A stretch of DNA of 6,627 nucleotides from Desulfobacterales bacterium. Its GTDB lineage: Bacteria > Desulfobacterota > Desulfobacteria > Desulfobacterales > UBA5852. Of this stretch, positions 6,604 through 6,627 are shown in pieces. The notes beneath the pieces are model-generated. The model worked only from the letters and a program-made list of their open reading frames with translations. It had not been told where the DNA came from and searched no databases. The position numbers were made by a program, and so were the translations under genes. Position 1 is the stretch's first letter. Each line of letters opens with the position of its first letter. Where the stretch lies: positions 1-6,627 of the forward strand of contig JASJBQ010000266.1 in the NCBI GenBank assembly GCA_030066455.1, given 5' to 3'.

Positions 6604-6627
6604 CAAAAGAAAGCGCCCGTGTCCCGT

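Overview
The window is the core of a molybdenum-nitrogenase operon, read entirely on the + strand: the last codons of nifI1, then nifI2, nifD, nifK, nifE and nifN, followed by about 125 bases of non-coding sequence at the right edge. nifH should lie just upstream, outside the window, because nifI1 and nifI2 normally sit between nifH and nifD.

Organism: the sequence is GC-rich with strong Shine-Dalgarno sites, so it looks bacterial. The nifI1-nifI2 pair inside the operon, a NifD of 554 residues with an insertion of roughly 52 residues, and a short NifK without the N-terminal extension of the Azotobacter protein all point to the anaerobe type of nitrogenase (Clostridium pasteurianum-like, shared with sulfate reducers and methanogens). 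My best guess is a sulfate-reducing Desulfobacterota member (Desulfobacteraceae/Desulfosarcinaceae-like). That is inferred from general protein character, not from a database match.

Layout: 1-36 end of nifI1; 33-413 nifI2; 473-2137 nifD; 2180-3559 nifK; 3560-3754 a gap filled mostly by one long imperfect palindrome ending in a T tract; 3755-5131 nifE; 5128-6501 nifN; 6502-6627 short direct repeats and a near-perfect 32-bp palindrome. nifI1/nifI2 and nifE/nifN each overlap by ATGA, suggesting translational coupling. nifD and nifK have their own ribosome sites.

How the genes work together: NifD and NifK form the MoFe protein, with P-clusters at the subunit interface and FeMo-cofactor in NifD. 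NifE and NifN are their scaffold paralogues, on which the cofactor precursor is matured before transfer to NifDK. NifI1 and NifI2 are PII-family proteins that shut nitrogenase activity off when fixed nitrogen is plentiful. The palindrome between nifK and nifE separates the structural genes, needed in bulk, from the assembly genes, needed in smaller amounts.

The window is mostly an expected nif cluster, not a new system. The points most worth a second look are the nifK-nifE palindrome and a NifN that keeps every P-cluster-type ligand position of NifK with identical spacing.
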